Counted from the first letter of the stretch, positions 54,298 through 62,917 are shown. The stretch: DNA of 64,000 nt from Paracoccus chinensis (GCF_900102885.1 NZ_FNGE01000007.1:1-64000); one strand, 5' to 3'. A program made the numbers and translations. The notes: generated by a model not told the origin, from the sequence alone.

Positions 54298-55053
54298 ATG
54301 GCTAATTTATCCAGGCACGGGACCAGGCTCACGCGATCCGCGAATGGACGCGGTACACCAGTGACTTGGGCGGGGATCCGTGGAGTGATCATGGATCGAA
54401 TCACCCACGGTGTTTATCCGCCCGGTTCGCTGATTCCCACGGAACAGGAATTCGCCGCCGAATTCGGAAGCGCGCGCGCCACGGTGAACCGGGCCCTGAC
54501 TTCGCTGGCCGAGCGGGGCGTGGTGGAACGGCGCCGCCGGGTCGGCACCCGCGTCGTCCTGGGACTCGAACCCCGGACGCAGCGCGTCAGCCTGCCGGTG
54601 TTCCGCGACCTTGTGGAAGAGCGGGGCGGCCGCTTCAGCTTCCACTTCCTCGGCCGGGTGGATCGGCCCGTGACCTCCGATGTGCTGGAACGCCTGTTCC
54701 AGAGCGACCCGCAGGACATCCAGGAACACTGCACCCTGATCTGCTCGGACGACGCGGTCATCTGCGCCGAGCGGCGCTGGATCGACAGCCTGGCACTGCC
54801 TGCGCTGACCGAGGAGGTCATGGCCGCCACCACCGCCAACGAATGGCTGGCCTGCCATGCGTCGATCTCGCTTTGCGAGCAGGTTGTTTCAGCGTGGCGC
54901 GCGGGCGAGATCGAGGCTGACCGGATGCTGCGCTGCTCGGCGGACACGCCGGTTCTGGTCTATGACTCGACGCTGTGGATCAAGACGCAACCGGTCAGCC
55001 GCACGCTTCACTGCTTCGCGCCCGGCTTCGAGATGATCAACTCGGTCGGCTGA
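54298..55053 (+). CDS. GntR-family regulator, HutC subfamily
   Basis: Regulator of 251 residues with a winged helix at about 25-85 and a UTRA effector domain at about 95-240. The recognition segment FGSARATVNRALTSLAERGVVERRRRVGTRVV is nearly the same as in HutC at 1872. The two probably recognise similar half-sites but different effectors. It is divergent from the MFS and ureide genes, so it may regulate them; the enoyl-CoA hydratase gene (55056) is convergent with it, starting only 2 bp beyond its stop. Urocanate as ligand is unlikely since hut genes are elsewhere. Confidence 0.88.
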   Translation: MANLSRHGTRLTRSANGRGTPVTWAGIRGVIMDRITHGVYPPGSLIPTEQEFAAEFGSARATVNRALTSLAERGVVERRRRVGTRVVLGLEPRTQRVSLPVFRDLVEERGGRFSFHFLGRVDRPVTSDVLERLFQSDPQDIQEHCTLICSDDAVICAERRWIDSLALPALTEEVMAATTANEWLACHASISLCEQVVSAWRAGEIEADRMLRCSADTPVLVYDSTLWIKTQPVSRTLHCFAPGFEMINSVG

Positions 55054-55055
55054 GT

Positions 55056-55850
55056 TCAGCGCCGGCGCAGGGCGGCGAAATCGGGGGGACGCTTGCCGAG
55101 AAAGGCCGCGATCCCCTCGCCCGCCTCGGCCGAACCAAGCGCGACGGCCATCGGCTCGACCTCGGCATCCAGCTGCGCCTCCATCAGCGCGGCCCGCGCG
55201 CCGGTCAGCAGCGCCTTGATCCCGACCTGCGCCTCGGCAGGCCCTTGGGCTAGCCGCTGGGCCAGCGCCTCGGCCGCTGCCAGTGCCCCGCCGGGCTCGG
55301 CCAGGGCATTGATCGCGCCCAGGTCGAATAGCCGCTGCGCCTCGACCGGACGGCCCAGCAGGCAGATCTCGGCCACTAGCGCCGGAGGCAGCGCGGCCGT
55401 CAGGCTGCCGGTCAGCCCGCCGTCGGGAATCAGCCCGGCATTGACGTAGGACGCCGTGAATCGGGCATCCTGCGCCGCCACGACCAGATCGCAGGCCAGC
55501 GCGAGCGAAAAGCCTGCCCCCGCCGCTCCGCCTTCGACCGCGGCGATCACCGGGCGCGGGCAATCCAGCATCGCGCGGATCAGAGACTGCAGGTCCTCGA
55601 TCTCGGCGCGGCGCCGCGAATGCGTCATCTCCTGCGCCGTCATCAGCAGGGTGAGGTCGCCGCCCGCGCAGAAGAAGCCCTCTGCCCCCGTGAGGACCAC
55701 GGCCGCGATGCGCGGCTCGGCCGCCGCCTGCGCCAGCGCCGTGCGCATACCCTCGTAGAACCCCGGCGTCAGCGCGTTGCGGCGCTGCGGATTGTCGTTG
55801 ACCACGACCAGGTGCGTGCCCCGGTCCTCGATCCGGCAGTTCTGCTGCAT
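55056..55850 (-). CDS. Enoyl-CoA hydratase/isomerase family protein
   Basis: Crotonase-fold protein of 264 residues. The oxyanion-hole segments are LTGAEGFFCAGGDLTLLM (near 55-70) and AAVEGGAAGAGFSLALACDLVVAAQDARF (near 105-135), and NAGLIPDGGLTGSL follows. The Glu usually found in the second segment region is replaced or shifted (IPDGG has Asp), so hydratase chemistry is not certain; many such paralogues act on other acyl-CoAs. It is convergent with the GntR gene. Confidence 0.85.
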   Translation of the reverse strand: MQQNCRIEDRGTHLVVVNDNPQRRNALTPGFYEGMRTALAQAAAEPRIAAVVLTGAEGFFCAGGDLTLLMTAQEMTHSRRRAEIEDLQSLIRAMLDCPRPVIAAVEGGAAGAGFSLALACDLVVAAQDARFTASYVNAGLIPDGGLTGSLTAALPPALVAEICLLGRPVEAQRLFDLGAINALAEPGGALAAAEALAQRLAQGPAEAQVGIKALLTGARAALMEAQLDAEVEPMAVALGSAEAGEGIAAFLGKRPPDFAALRRR

Positions 55851-56030
55851 GTGCCCTCTCCCTCGGCCTGGCGCAGGCTAGGCATGGGCCCGGCGGACCG
55901 GCAAGCCCTGCCGACGCAAGGTCACGCGGCGCGGCAGCCACAGGTCAATCATTGTTGACCTGCCCCGCCTTGGCAGGAACCCGCCGGCCTGCGAGTGATG
56001 GCTTTCGCCGTTTCAAGGAGCCATTGCCGC

Positions 56031-57392
56031 ATGTCCCGCCTGTTGCCGATGCTGACCGCCGCGACGCTGATGCTGTCCACCGCGCTGCCCGCCCTAGCAC
56101 AGGACAAGCGCGTCAACATGGTGCCGGCGGACATCGAGGCGGCCGCCTATGCCGGCACGGGCGAGCTGCCCTCGGGCCAGTCGGCGCTGACGGCCAAGGT
56201 GCAGATCCTGCTGGACCGCGCGGGCGTGTCGCCGGGCGTGGTGGACGGCTTTCGTGGCGGCATGAGCGAAAGCGCCATCCGCGCCTTCGAGCGGATGCAC
56301 GGCCTGCCCCAGGACGGGCGGCTCGACCCGCAGGTCTGGGTCCTGCTGCAGGCCCGGGCGGACGCGCCCCTGACCAGCACCTACACGATCACGGCCGAGG
56401 ACGCGCAGGGCCTCGTCGAGAGCATCCCGAACGACTACGCCGAGAAGGCCAGGATGTCCTCGATGGGCTATACCTCGGTGCAGGAGAAGCTGGCCGAGCG
56501 GTTTCATATGGACGAAAGGTTCCTGGCCCAGCTGAACCCCGGCAAGAGCTTCGTGCCGGGCGAGACGCTGAACGTGACCGTGCCCGCCAAGCCCCTGAAG
56601 GCCAAGGTCCTGCGCGTCATCGTGGATGCCGAGCGCGGCCGGGTCGCGGCCTATGACGCCAGCGGCCGGATGGTGGCGGATTATCCCGCGACGGTCGGCT
56701 CGACCGCGACCCCCTCGCCGCAGGGAACGCACCTGGTCGAGGCGGCGGTGCTGGACCCCGACTATACCTACAACCCCAACATCAACTTCAAGCAGGGCGA
56801 GAACGACCAGGTGCTGCGCATCCCGCCGGGGCCGAACGCGCCGGTGGGGAACGTCTGGATCGACCTGTCAAAGCCGACCTACGGCATCCACGGAACGCCC
56901 ACGCCCTCCAAGCTGTTCGTCAGCCAGAGCAACGGCTGCGTGCGGCTGACCAACTGGGATGCGCGGGAACTGGCCCACATGGTCCAGCCCGGCCAGACAG
57001 TGGTGGATTTCCTTGCCCCCGGCGTGACCATCGCCGACGTGACCCCCGCGGTCGAGCCGACGATCCTGCCGGAGGCGGCCGCAACCGCCGCAACGGGCGG
57101 GGTGACCGACGGGCCCGACGGCGCCCCTTCCGCCACGATCACGGCCAGCCGGCCCCTGCCCCGTCGGACGCTGCCGGGCACCACCCCGGTGACGGGCACA
57201 ACGCTGCCTGCGGACGCCCCCGTGACCACGACGGCGACGGCCGGAACCGCCCCTGCCCCGACCGCGCCCCTGCCTGTCGAGGGACGCGACCCGCTGGCCG
57301 CCGCGCTGAGCAGCGCAAGCGACGGCGCGCTTAATCCCCAAGCCCTGACCGCCCCGGCGCAGCCCGGCGTCCTGCCTGCGGGCGTGAACTGA
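56031..57392 (+). CDS. L,D-transpeptidase (YkuD) with peptidoglycan-binding domain
   Basis: Periplasmic enzyme of 453 residues that cross-links or anchors to peptidoglycan through L,D bonds. Order: a Sec signal 1-23 (LSTALPALAQ), a PG_binding_1 domain (about 45-105), a LysM-like segment (SVQEKLAERFHMDERFLAQLNPGKSFVPGETLNV, about 149-182), and the YkuD domain (about 194-330) with H287 and the nucleophile C303 in SNGCVRL. A long Pro/Thr/Ala tail (350-453) follows. ATG at 56031 has AAGGAG ten bases upstream. The extensin-like gene follows with a shared base. Confidence 0.92.
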   Translation: MSRLLPMLTAATLMLSTALPALAQDKRVNMVPADIEAAAYAGTGELPSGQSALTAKVQILLDRAGVSPGVVDGFRGGMSESAIRAFERMHGLPQDGRLDPQVWVLLQARADAPLTSTYTITAEDAQGLVESIPNDYAEKARMSSMGYTSVQEKLAERFHMDERFLAQLNPGKSFVPGETLNVTVPAKPLKAKVLRVIVDAERGRVAAYDASGRMVADYPATVGSTATPSPQGTHLVEAAVLDPDYTYNPNINFKQGENDQVLRIPPGPNAPVGNVWIDLSKPTYGIHGTPTPSKLFVSQSNGCVRLTNWDARELAHMVQPGQTVVDFLAPGVTIADVTPAVEPTILPEAAATAATGGVTDGPDGAPSATITASRPLPRRTLPGTTPVTGTTLPADAPVTTTATAGTAPAPTAPLPVEGRDPLAAALSSASDGALNPQALTAPAQPGVLPAGVN

Positions 57393-58225
57393 TGCGGCAG
57401 GGGACAGGAGCCGCGCTGCTTCTGGCCTTGGCCCTGTCACTGCCCGCCACCGCGCAGGAGACCGCTCCGCCTCTCCCCAGCCCCGCTGCAACGGCGGGCG
57501 CGGATCGTCCGGCTCCTCGGCCCGGGGGCGACGACCCACCTGACAGCCAGGCTGCCCCCGCCCCCGCGGGATCGCTGATCCCGCCCGATGCCTATGCCGA
57601 ACCCGTCGAGCCCTTCCGCAAGGTGCTGTCGCCTCTCGTGCCAAGGGTGGCGCGCGAATCCGACTTCGACCACGCGGCCTGCCTTTACGGGCTGACGCTG
57701 CTGGGCGTGGATCATGTCGAGGTGGCGCCCGTGGTCGATCCGGACGACCGGCAGTGCGGCATCTCGCGCCCGGTCGAGATCCGCGCGATCCAGCCGGGAG
57801 TCGTGCTGGAAGGGGACGCGGTGATGCGCTGCGAGACCGCGCGCGCGCTGGCGCTGTGGACGCGCGAGATGGTGATTCCGGCCGCGCAGCGGATGCCGGG
57901 CAGCCCGCGGCTGACCTCGGTCGCCACGGGCACGAGCTATTTCTGCCGTGGCGTGGTCGGCGACGGACCCGAGGCGCGGCTGTCGGAACATGCCCTGGGC
58001 AACGCGCTGGACATCGCGGGCTTCGGCTTCGGGAACGGCGTGCGGCTGGACATCGCGCCAGCGGCCGACCGGGGCGGGCTGGACACCGCCTTCCAGAACA
58101 CGGTGCAGTCCGGGGCCTGCCTTTACTTCACCACCGTTCTGGGGCCGGGCAGCAACGCCGCCCATGACGACCACCTGCACCTGGACATCAAGCCGCGCGA
58201 AGGGGGACTGCGCCTCTGCCAGTGA
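57392..58225 (+). CDS. Extensin-like family protein
   Basis: Exported protein of 277 residues with a signal peptide (LLLALALSLPATAQ) and a Pro/Ala-rich stretch (25-65). The C-terminal extensin-like domain has CGISRPVEIRAIQPGVVLEGDAVMRCETARALALW, RLSEHALGNALDIAGF and AHDDHLHLDI. The His and Asp spacing (HALGNALDI, HDDHLHLD) resembles M15-type peptidoglycan peptidases, so cell-wall hydrolysis is possible but unproven. The ATG shares a base with the L,D-transpeptidase stop (TGATG), so the two are coupled. Confidence 0.87.
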   Translation: MRQGTGAALLLALALSLPATAQETAPPLPSPAATAGADRPAPRPGGDDPPDSQAAPAPAGSLIPPDAYAEPVEPFRKVLSPLVPRVARESDFDHAACLYGLTLLGVDHVEVAPVVDPDDRQCGISRPVEIRAIQPGVVLEGDAVMRCETARALALWTREMVIPAAQRMPGSPRLTSVATGTSYFCRGVVGDGPEARLSEHALGNALDIAGFGFGNGVRLDIAPAADRGGLDTAFQNTVQSGACLYFTTVLGPGSNAAHDDHLHLDIKPREGGLRLCQ

Positions 58226-58228
58226 CGC

Positions 58229-58960
58229 TCAGCGGCGCTTGCGTTCCAGGTCGAGATAGCCTGGATCGAAGCGCGCAAGGCGGACAAGGCCCGGCCAGTC
58301 CAACACCTCGATCTCGGTCCCCGACCAGCGCACCAGCTTGCGGTCGCGCAAGTCGCGGACGGCGCGGTTGATGTGGATGGGGGAATAGCCGAGGATGCAG
58401 GCCAGCTCCCGCTGCAGCAGCGGCAGCGTCATCCGGTGGTTCTTCGCCACGCCCACGGCGGCAAGGCGCGTGTAGATCTCGCAGATCAGGTGGGCCAGAT
58501 GCGCGCTGGACCGCAGCGCATTGGCGGCCACCAGCCACTGCCGGTGGATCGCGCCGTCGATGGCGGTGGTCATCCACAACAGCCGCGTCAGGTGCGGGTG
58601 ATTCCGGGTCAGTTCCTCGAGATGGCTGTGCTCGACGAACTCGACCTCGGTCAGGCCAAAGGCGACGATGCTTTCCTGAACCTCGGACAGTACGAAGCCG
58701 TGCAGGTCCATGAAGTCCCCGGGGACATGCAGGGCGCTGACGACGCGCTGGGTGGTGCGGCCCGGCAGGATGTGCAGCCGCCCCGCCATGCCGCGCAGGA
58801 CAAGGCAGCTCTCGGTCGGCTCGGTTCCGGCCGGGACGATGGTCTGGCCGTTGTCGAAGCTGCGCGTCCGGGTCGGGATGGCACGCAGCTTCGCCAGATC
58901 GCGCGCGCTCAATTCGTCACGCTGTTGAAGGTAACGGATAAAATATTCCGTAAGTGCCAT
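58229..58960 (-). CDS. Crp/Fnr-family transcriptional regulator
   Basis: Regulator of 243 residues. The cyclic-nucleotide-type sensor domain spans about 20-130 (GQTIVPAGTEPTESCLVLRGMAGRLHILPGR) and a Crp-type helix-turn-helix about 165-225 (LPLLQRELACILGYSPIHINRAVRDLRDRKLV). It lacks the N-terminal Cys cluster of FnrL, so it is not an iron-sulfur oxygen sensor. ATG at 58960 is preferred to an upstream frame. The palindrome TTGTC-GAGG-GACAA at 58992-59005 lies before its start. It is adjacent to stress genes on the same strand upstream. Confidence 0.87.
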   Translation of the reverse strand: MALTEYFIRYLQQRDELSARDLAKLRAIPTRTRSFDNGQTIVPAGTEPTESCLVLRGMAGRLHILPGRTTQRVVSALHVPGDFMDLHGFVLSEVQESIVAFGLTEVEFVEHSHLEELTRNHPHLTRLLWMTTAIDGAIHRQWLVAANALRSSAHLAHLICEIYTRLAAVGVAKNHRMTLPLLQRELACILGYSPIHINRAVRDLRDRKLVRWSGTEIEVLDWPGLVRLARFDPGYLDLERKRR

Positions 58961-58991
58961 CTTCCACCCCGCCGCACTGGCCAGCGGCTGA

Positions 58992-59005
58992 TTGTCGAGG
59001 GACAA
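58992..59005. promoter_or_regulatory. Crp/Fnr-type palindrome upstream of the regulator
   Basis: TTGTC-GAGG-GACAA is a perfect 5+5 inverted repeat with a 4-bp spacer, the geometry of Crp/Fnr sites such as TTGAT-N4-ATCAA. It ends 32 bp before the ATG of the Crp/Fnr gene, suggesting autoregulation. Confidence 0.5.
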
Positions 59006-59079
59006 GGAAGGATGCAATCCCGGGAAACACCGCTTTAACAAAAGACTATGGAGCCGTTTGGTGCGGTCTGACAAATATC

Positions 59080-59106
59080 AAAAGGGGCGGACCGTGCCGC
59101 CCCTTT
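59080..59106 (-). terminator. Terminator after the DUF2382 genes
   Basis: AAAGGGGCGG (59081-59090) pairs perfectly with CCGCCCCTTT (59097-59106), with a 6-base loop. On the minus strand the stem runs into TTTTGATATTT. It lies between the end of the DUF2382 gene (59128) and the Crp/Fnr gene, separating the two transcription units. It may work in both directions. Confidence 0.8.
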
Positions 59107-59127
59107 CCTCTTCGAGTGCCGATCCGC

Positions 59128-60036
59128 TCAGCGGCGGTTCAGGTCATCGTCCAGGTTGCGGTCCCCGCCGATCACCTGCCCGCGCTCGTCCTCGATCTCG
59201 ACCTCGGTCTTGCGCACAGTGTCGCGCACGGTCTCGACGTGCGACTCGACGTCCTTGTTCAGCCCGATCTCCTCGACGACGCGGGCTTCCTTGTGGACCA
59301 CGGGCGCTTCGGCATATTCGCGCGCCTCGATGCTGCGCTCCTGGAAGTCGGTGGCGCCGGCGGGGCGATCGACCGCGCGGCGCTCGACATGGACGCGCTC
59401 GCTGCGCAGTTCCACGTCCTGCTCGACCGGCGTTTCCACCACATAGGAGCGCACGCGGACCCGTCCGCCCTCGGTCTGGCGCTTGGCGACGGTCAGGCGC
59501 TCCTCGACGACGTCGATCTTGCCCTCGGCATTCAGGTCGGCGTCATAGGCGGTCTCGCGGGTGGTGGGGATGCCATCCGCCGCCGTGCCCATGCCGATGC
59601 CGGAGCCCTCGCTCGTCATGCCGGCGGTGTCAGCGGAGTAGCCAGTCCAGCCCTCGCTGCGCCATTCGGCCTCGCGCGCATCCAGGTCCACCGCGCCTTC
59701 ACTGTCCAGGATGTCCAGCGCGGTTTCATACTGGTGTTCCGGGATGTTGCGGACGGTCACCAGATAGCCGCCGCGGTTCAGGCCCTCGGCATAGGTGTAG
59801 CGGTCTTCCTCGGGGAAGAAGAAGTCGCCGATCGATTCGAAGAAGCCGCGATCGGAACGCGCCTCGCCCGAATAAGCCTGCGTGTCGGCCACGCCGGCGC
59901 TGTCGTTACCGGTCAGCACGACGTCGGCCACGCCAGCCGCCTTCAGCGCCTGCACGGCCCGGTCGGCGTCGGCGCGGCTGTCGAACAGCGCCGACAGGCT
60001 GCGCATCGACCCGGTGTTCACGGATTCCATAGCCAT
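59128..60036 (-). CDS. DUF2382 (YsnF/AvaK-like) stress protein
   Basis: Protein of 302 residues with an N-terminal region (about 10-110, SLSALFDSRADADRAVQALKAAGVADVVLTG) like general stress domains. A C-terminal DUF2382 domain (about 175-290) holds repeated acidic/basic beta segments, such as IDVVEERLTVAKRQTEGGRVRVRSYVVETPVEQDVELRSERVHVERR. There is no signal or membrane segment. ATG at 60036 is preferred because GAGG lies 8 bases upstream; a GTG 6 bp earlier is too close. It follows the second DUF2382 gene by 44 bp. Family members are linked to general stress. Confidence 0.85.
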   Translation of the reverse strand: MAMESVNTGSMRSLSALFDSRADADRAVQALKAAGVADVVLTGNDSAGVADTQAYSGEARSDRGFFESIGDFFFPEEDRYTYAEGLNRGGYLVTVRNIPEHQYETALDILDSEGAVDLDAREAEWRSEGWTGYSADTAGMTSEGSGIGMGTAADGIPTTRETAYDADLNAEGKIDVVEERLTVAKRQTEGGRVRVRSYVVETPVEQDVELRSERVHVERRAVDRPAGATDFQERSIEAREYAEAPVVHKEARVVEEIGLNKDVESHVETVRDTVRKTEVEIEDERGQVIGGDRNLDDDLNRR

Positions 60037-60080
60037 TTTCACATCCTCACAAGTTACAGATCGCAGTCGGGAAGACCGCC

Positions 60081-60572
60081 CTAGCCCTCGCCGGGGCCGG
60101 GTTCGGCCGCTCCGGGCTCCAGCTGCTCGACCACGGCGCGCTGGCGGCGGAGTGTCACCGGAACCTCGACCGTCTCGGTCACGCGGGTCCGGCGAATGTG
60201 GATTTCTTCAACAACGAAAAGCTTCGTGACGAGCACCGCACGCTCTTCCACGACGGGGATGATGGTGACGTCACCCTCCTCGCGCGGGGCGGGCATGGCC
60301 TCGACCTCGCGCTCGACCGGGTGGCGGGTGACCTCCACCGTCTCGGCCTCAAGCGCGACCGGGTAGAGCACAGGTCCCTCGTCGGTCACGACCCGCACCC
60401 GGACGCCGCCGGTTTCGCGCCGTTCGACGGAAACATGGGCTTGCTCCTGAACGACGGTCAGGACATCTTCGGGGGAAGACACCTCGCCTGCCAGCTGGCC
60501 GGCAACCCCCTCGGGACCCTCGCGGTCCGTGGGGCTATGGGTCGTGGGATCACGATCGGTGCTGGCCGTCAT
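60081..60572 (-). CDS. DUF2382 (YsnF-like) stress protein, short form
   Basis: Protein of 163 residues containing one DUF2382 domain (about 40-150), for instance VLTVVQEQAHVSVERRETGGVRVRVVTDEGPV, ETVEVTRHPVEREVEAMPAPREEGDVTIIPVVEERAVLVTKLFVVEEIHIRR. It lacks the N-terminal domain of its downstream neighbour at 59128. An EcfG-like promoter is seen 66 bp before its ATG. The two genes probably form one stress-induced unit. The frame is open further upstream, but nothing supports an earlier start. Confidence 0.82.
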   Translation of the reverse strand: MTASTDRDPTTHSPTDREGPEGVAGQLAGEVSSPEDVLTVVQEQAHVSVERRETGGVRVRVVTDEGPVLYPVALEAETVEVTRHPVEREVEAMPAPREEGDVTIIPVVEERAVLVTKLFVVEEIHIRRTRVTETVEVPVTLRRQRAVVEQLEPGAAEPGPGEG

Positions 60573-60637
60573 GGAGGCTTGTGCCTTTCGTCGTTGTCTT
60601 TGTCGCGGCACGTCCACTTCTGCCGCTGTCCCGCAAG

Positions 60638-60663
60638 AACGTGCCCGCGAGGACTGGGGTTTC
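60638..60663 (-). promoter_or_regulatory. EcfG-like general stress promoter
   Basis: On the minus strand GAAAC (60663-60659) and CGTT (60641-60638) are separated by 17 bp. The alphaproteobacterial general-stress sigma EcfG reads GGAAC-N16/17-CGTT, so there is one mismatch. It lies upstream of the two DUF2382 genes. Confidence 0.4.
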
Positions 60664-60708
60664 GACAATTCACAAAAGTTTTCTCTGCCCCCGGCGCGGC
60701 GAGGGGCC

Positions 60709-62034
60709 TCAGCCGGGACGGCCTGCAGGCCGGGCACGATTCGCCAGGGCATCCTCGAGCAGGCGGAAGCTGTGCCCCGCTTCAGGCGATTGCAGCGCCA
60801 CGAAGCCGTCCAGAGCGGGCTGGATGCGCACCGCCTCGTCCAGACGAGGGTCGCTGCCCGGCGCGTAAAGCCCGGCCTTTATCATCAGCTCTGATTCCGC
60901 ATAAAGCCCCAGTGCCGACCGCGCCCGGCCGATCAGCGCGTTCTCGGCCGCCGTCGCCGCATGGGGCAGCGAGCGCGACACCGAGCGCAGCACGTCCACC
61001 GCCGGGAACCGTCCGCGTTCGGCAATGGCCCGATCAAGAACCACATGCCCGTCCAGCACGCCGCGCAGGATATCGGCCACCGGCTCCTCCATGTCCGAGC
61101 CCGCCACCAGCACGCTGAAGATCGCCGTGATGTCGCCCGCACCCTCCGGTCCCGGCCCCGAGCGTTCGGCCAGCGCCATGATCATCTGCGAGGTCGAGGG
61201 CGGGAAACCGCGATAGCTGGGCGCCTCGCCCGAGGCCAGCGCGATCTCGCGATGCGCCTCGGCAAAGCGGGTGATCGAATCGGCCAGGAACAGGACGTGG
61301 CGGCCCTCGTCGCGGAAATGCTCGGCCACCGCCATCGCCGCCCAGGCGCAGCGGCGGCGCATCAGCGGCGACTGGTCCGAGGTCGCGGCCACCACCACCG
61401 CCCGCGCCATCCCCTCGGGGCCGAGCGTCGTTTCCACGAACTCGCGCAGCTCGCGCCCCCGCTCGCCCACCATGGCGATCACGACCACATCCGCCGTGAC
61501 CCCGCGCGCAAGCGCCGACAGCAGCGTCGATTTCCCCACGCCCGAGCCCGCGAAGAGCCCGATCCGCTGGCCCCGCACGATTGGCAGCAGCGTGTCGAAG
61601 ACCGCGAGCCCCGTGTCCAGCCGCGCGCCCAAGCGGCGCCGCGAGGCGGCAGGCGGCGGCGGGCTGCGGTAGCGCCTTTCTTGCGCGCCCCGCCGCAACG
61701 GGCGGCCGTCCAGCGGACGTCCCAGTGGGTCGACAATGCGGCCGATCCAGGAGTCGCAAGGTGCAATCAGGGGCCGGAACAGCAGCTCGGCCCGGGTGCC
61801 GATGGACAACCCGTCCGTCGGCCCCTCGGGCAGGACCAGGGCGTGTTTCGGGTCCAATGCGATGATCTCGCCGCTCAGCACGCCGTCCAGCAGCGCCACA
61901 CGGTCGCCGACCGAGGCGATGTGGTTCAGCCCGCCGACCTCGACCAGCCCCGCGCGGATCGCGGCCACGCGCCCGAAATGGCGGCTGACGCGCAGGTCCC
62001 GGATGCGCGCCGCGATGGAGTCGATCCTGTCCAT
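60709..62034 (-). CDS. fliI: Flagellum-specific ATPase FliI
   Basis: ATPase of the flagellar type III export apparatus, 441 residues. Walker A is AGSGVGKST (162-170), Walker B and DSITRFAEAHREIAL follow near 246, and the F1-like core is complete. PCDSWIGRIVDPLGRPLDG is typical of FliI/SctN. ATG at 62034 begins the conserved N-terminus. It is divergent from flgB. Its export partners FliH and FliJ are not in the window. Confidence 0.95.
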   Translation of the reverse strand: MDRIDSIAARIRDLRVSRHFGRVAAIRAGLVEVGGLNHIASVGDRVALLDGVLSGEIIALDPKHALVLPEGPTDGLSIGTRAELLFRPLIAPCDSWIGRIVDPLGRPLDGRPLRRGAQERRYRSPPPPAASRRRLGARLDTGLAVFDTLLPIVRGQRIGLFAGSGVGKSTLLSALARGVTADVVVIAMVGERGRELREFVETTLGPEGMARAVVVAATSDQSPLMRRRCAWAAMAVAEHFRDEGRHVLFLADSITRFAEAHREIALASGEAPSYRGFPPSTSQMIMALAERSGPGPEGAGDITAIFSVLVAGSDMEEPVADILRGVLDGHVVLDRAIAERGRFPAVDVLRSVSRSLPHAATAAENALIGRARSALGLYAESELMIKAGLYAPGSDPRLDEAVRIQPALDGFVALQSPEAGHSFRLLEDALANRARPAGRPG

Positions 62035-62073
62035 TCCGTCCCCCTGGCCTGCGGAAAATGCGTCCGACGAAAC

Positions 62074-62108
62074 GGTTTATAAACCTGTTGCAGTTAAGAC
62101 CGGGTTTA
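62074..62108 (+). promoter_or_regulatory. Palindrome and CtrA-like site upstream of flgB
   Basis: GGTTTATAAACC (62074-62085) is a perfect 12-bp palindrome. TTAA-GACCGGG-TTTA (62094-62108) differs by one base from the CtrA box TTAA-N7-TTAA. Flagellar genes of alphaproteobacteria are often CtrA targets. Both sites lie between divergent fliI and flgB. Confidence 0.45.
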
Positions 62109-62130
62109 TCGCGGCTGAGGAGGATCCTCT

Positions 62131-62514
62131 TTGTTTGCACAGATTGACACGATGCGGATGGCGCGCGACCTGGGCGCCCATGCGGCCCAGCGCCAGCGCG
62201 TGATCGCCACCAACGTCGCCAACGCCGACACCCCGGGCTACCGCGCCCGCGACCTACCCGAGTTCGGGGACAGCCTTCGTCGCGCCTCGCTGGAACTGCG
62301 CGCGACGCGGCCCGGGCACCTGACGGGGGCCCCCTCGGGCGCCCGCGCCCGGGCTGTCGAGGTGGAGGGCGAACCTTCGCCCAACGGCAATACCGTCTCG
62401 CTGGAATACGAGATGGTGCGCTCGGCCGACGCCAAGCGCGAGTTCGACCTGTCGCTGTCGGTCATGCAGTCCGGCATGAACCTGATGCGCACTGCCATCG
62501 GGCGGAGGGGCTGA
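62131..62514 (+). CDS. flgB: Flagellar basal-body rod protein FlgB (TTG start)
   Basis: Proximal rod subunit, 127 residues. The rod motif RQRVIATNVANADTPGYRARDL is present. TTG at 62131 is the start, with GAGGAGG 7 bases upstream; no ATG fits. It is the first gene of flgB-flgC-fliE-fliQ-flgF on the plus strand, divergent from fliI. The C-terminus (SLSVMQSGMNLMRTAIG) is the helical part typical of FlgB. Confidence 0.93.
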   Translation: MFAQIDTMRMARDLGAHAAQRQRVIATNVANADTPGYRARDLPEFGDSLRRASLELRATRPGHLTGAPSGARARAVEVEGEPSPNGNTVSLEYEMVRSADAKREFDLSLSVMQSGMNLMRTAIGRRG

Positions 62515-62516
62515 GC

Positions 62517-62906
62517 ATGACCGAGCTTTCCGCCACCGCCATCGCCGCCTCGGGCCTGCGCGCGCAGGGCGTCCGGCTGCGCCACATCTCGGAAAACATC
62601 GCCAATGCCGACACGCCCGGCTACCGCCGCAAGCTGGTCAGCTTCGAGCCCGGGCGCAATTTCGGCCGCGAGACAGGCGAGGTGCGCGCGGGCCGGATGC
62701 GCCACGACCGGGCCGAGCTGCCGCAGGTCTATGACCCCGGCCACCCGATGGCGGGCGAGGACGGCTATTACCTCGGGTCGAACGTGAACCTGATCGTCGA
62801 GATCGCCGACGCCCGCGAGGCCAGCCGCAGCTACGAGGCCAACCTGAAGATGTTCGAGCAGTCGCGGCAGATGTCCGCCTCGCTTCTCGACCTGATCCGC
62901 CGCTGA
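62517..62906 (+). CDS. flgC: Flagellar basal-body rod protein FlgC
   Basis: Rod protein of 129 residues. The Flg-rod signature SGLRAQGVRLRHISENIANADTPGYRRK spans about 11-38. The C-terminal helix (YEANLKMFEQSRQMSASLLDLIRR) is typical. It starts 2 bp after flgB and is followed by fliE after 11 bp, so it lies in the same operon. It assembles the proximal rod with FlgB. Confidence 0.94.
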   Translation: MTELSATAIAASGLRAQGVRLRHISENIANADTPGYRRKLVSFEPGRNFGRETGEVRAGRMRHDRAELPQVYDPGHPMAGEDGYYLGSNVNLIVEIADAREASRSYEANLKMFEQSRQMSASLLDLIRR

Positions 62907-62917
62907 AGGGGCTTTCC

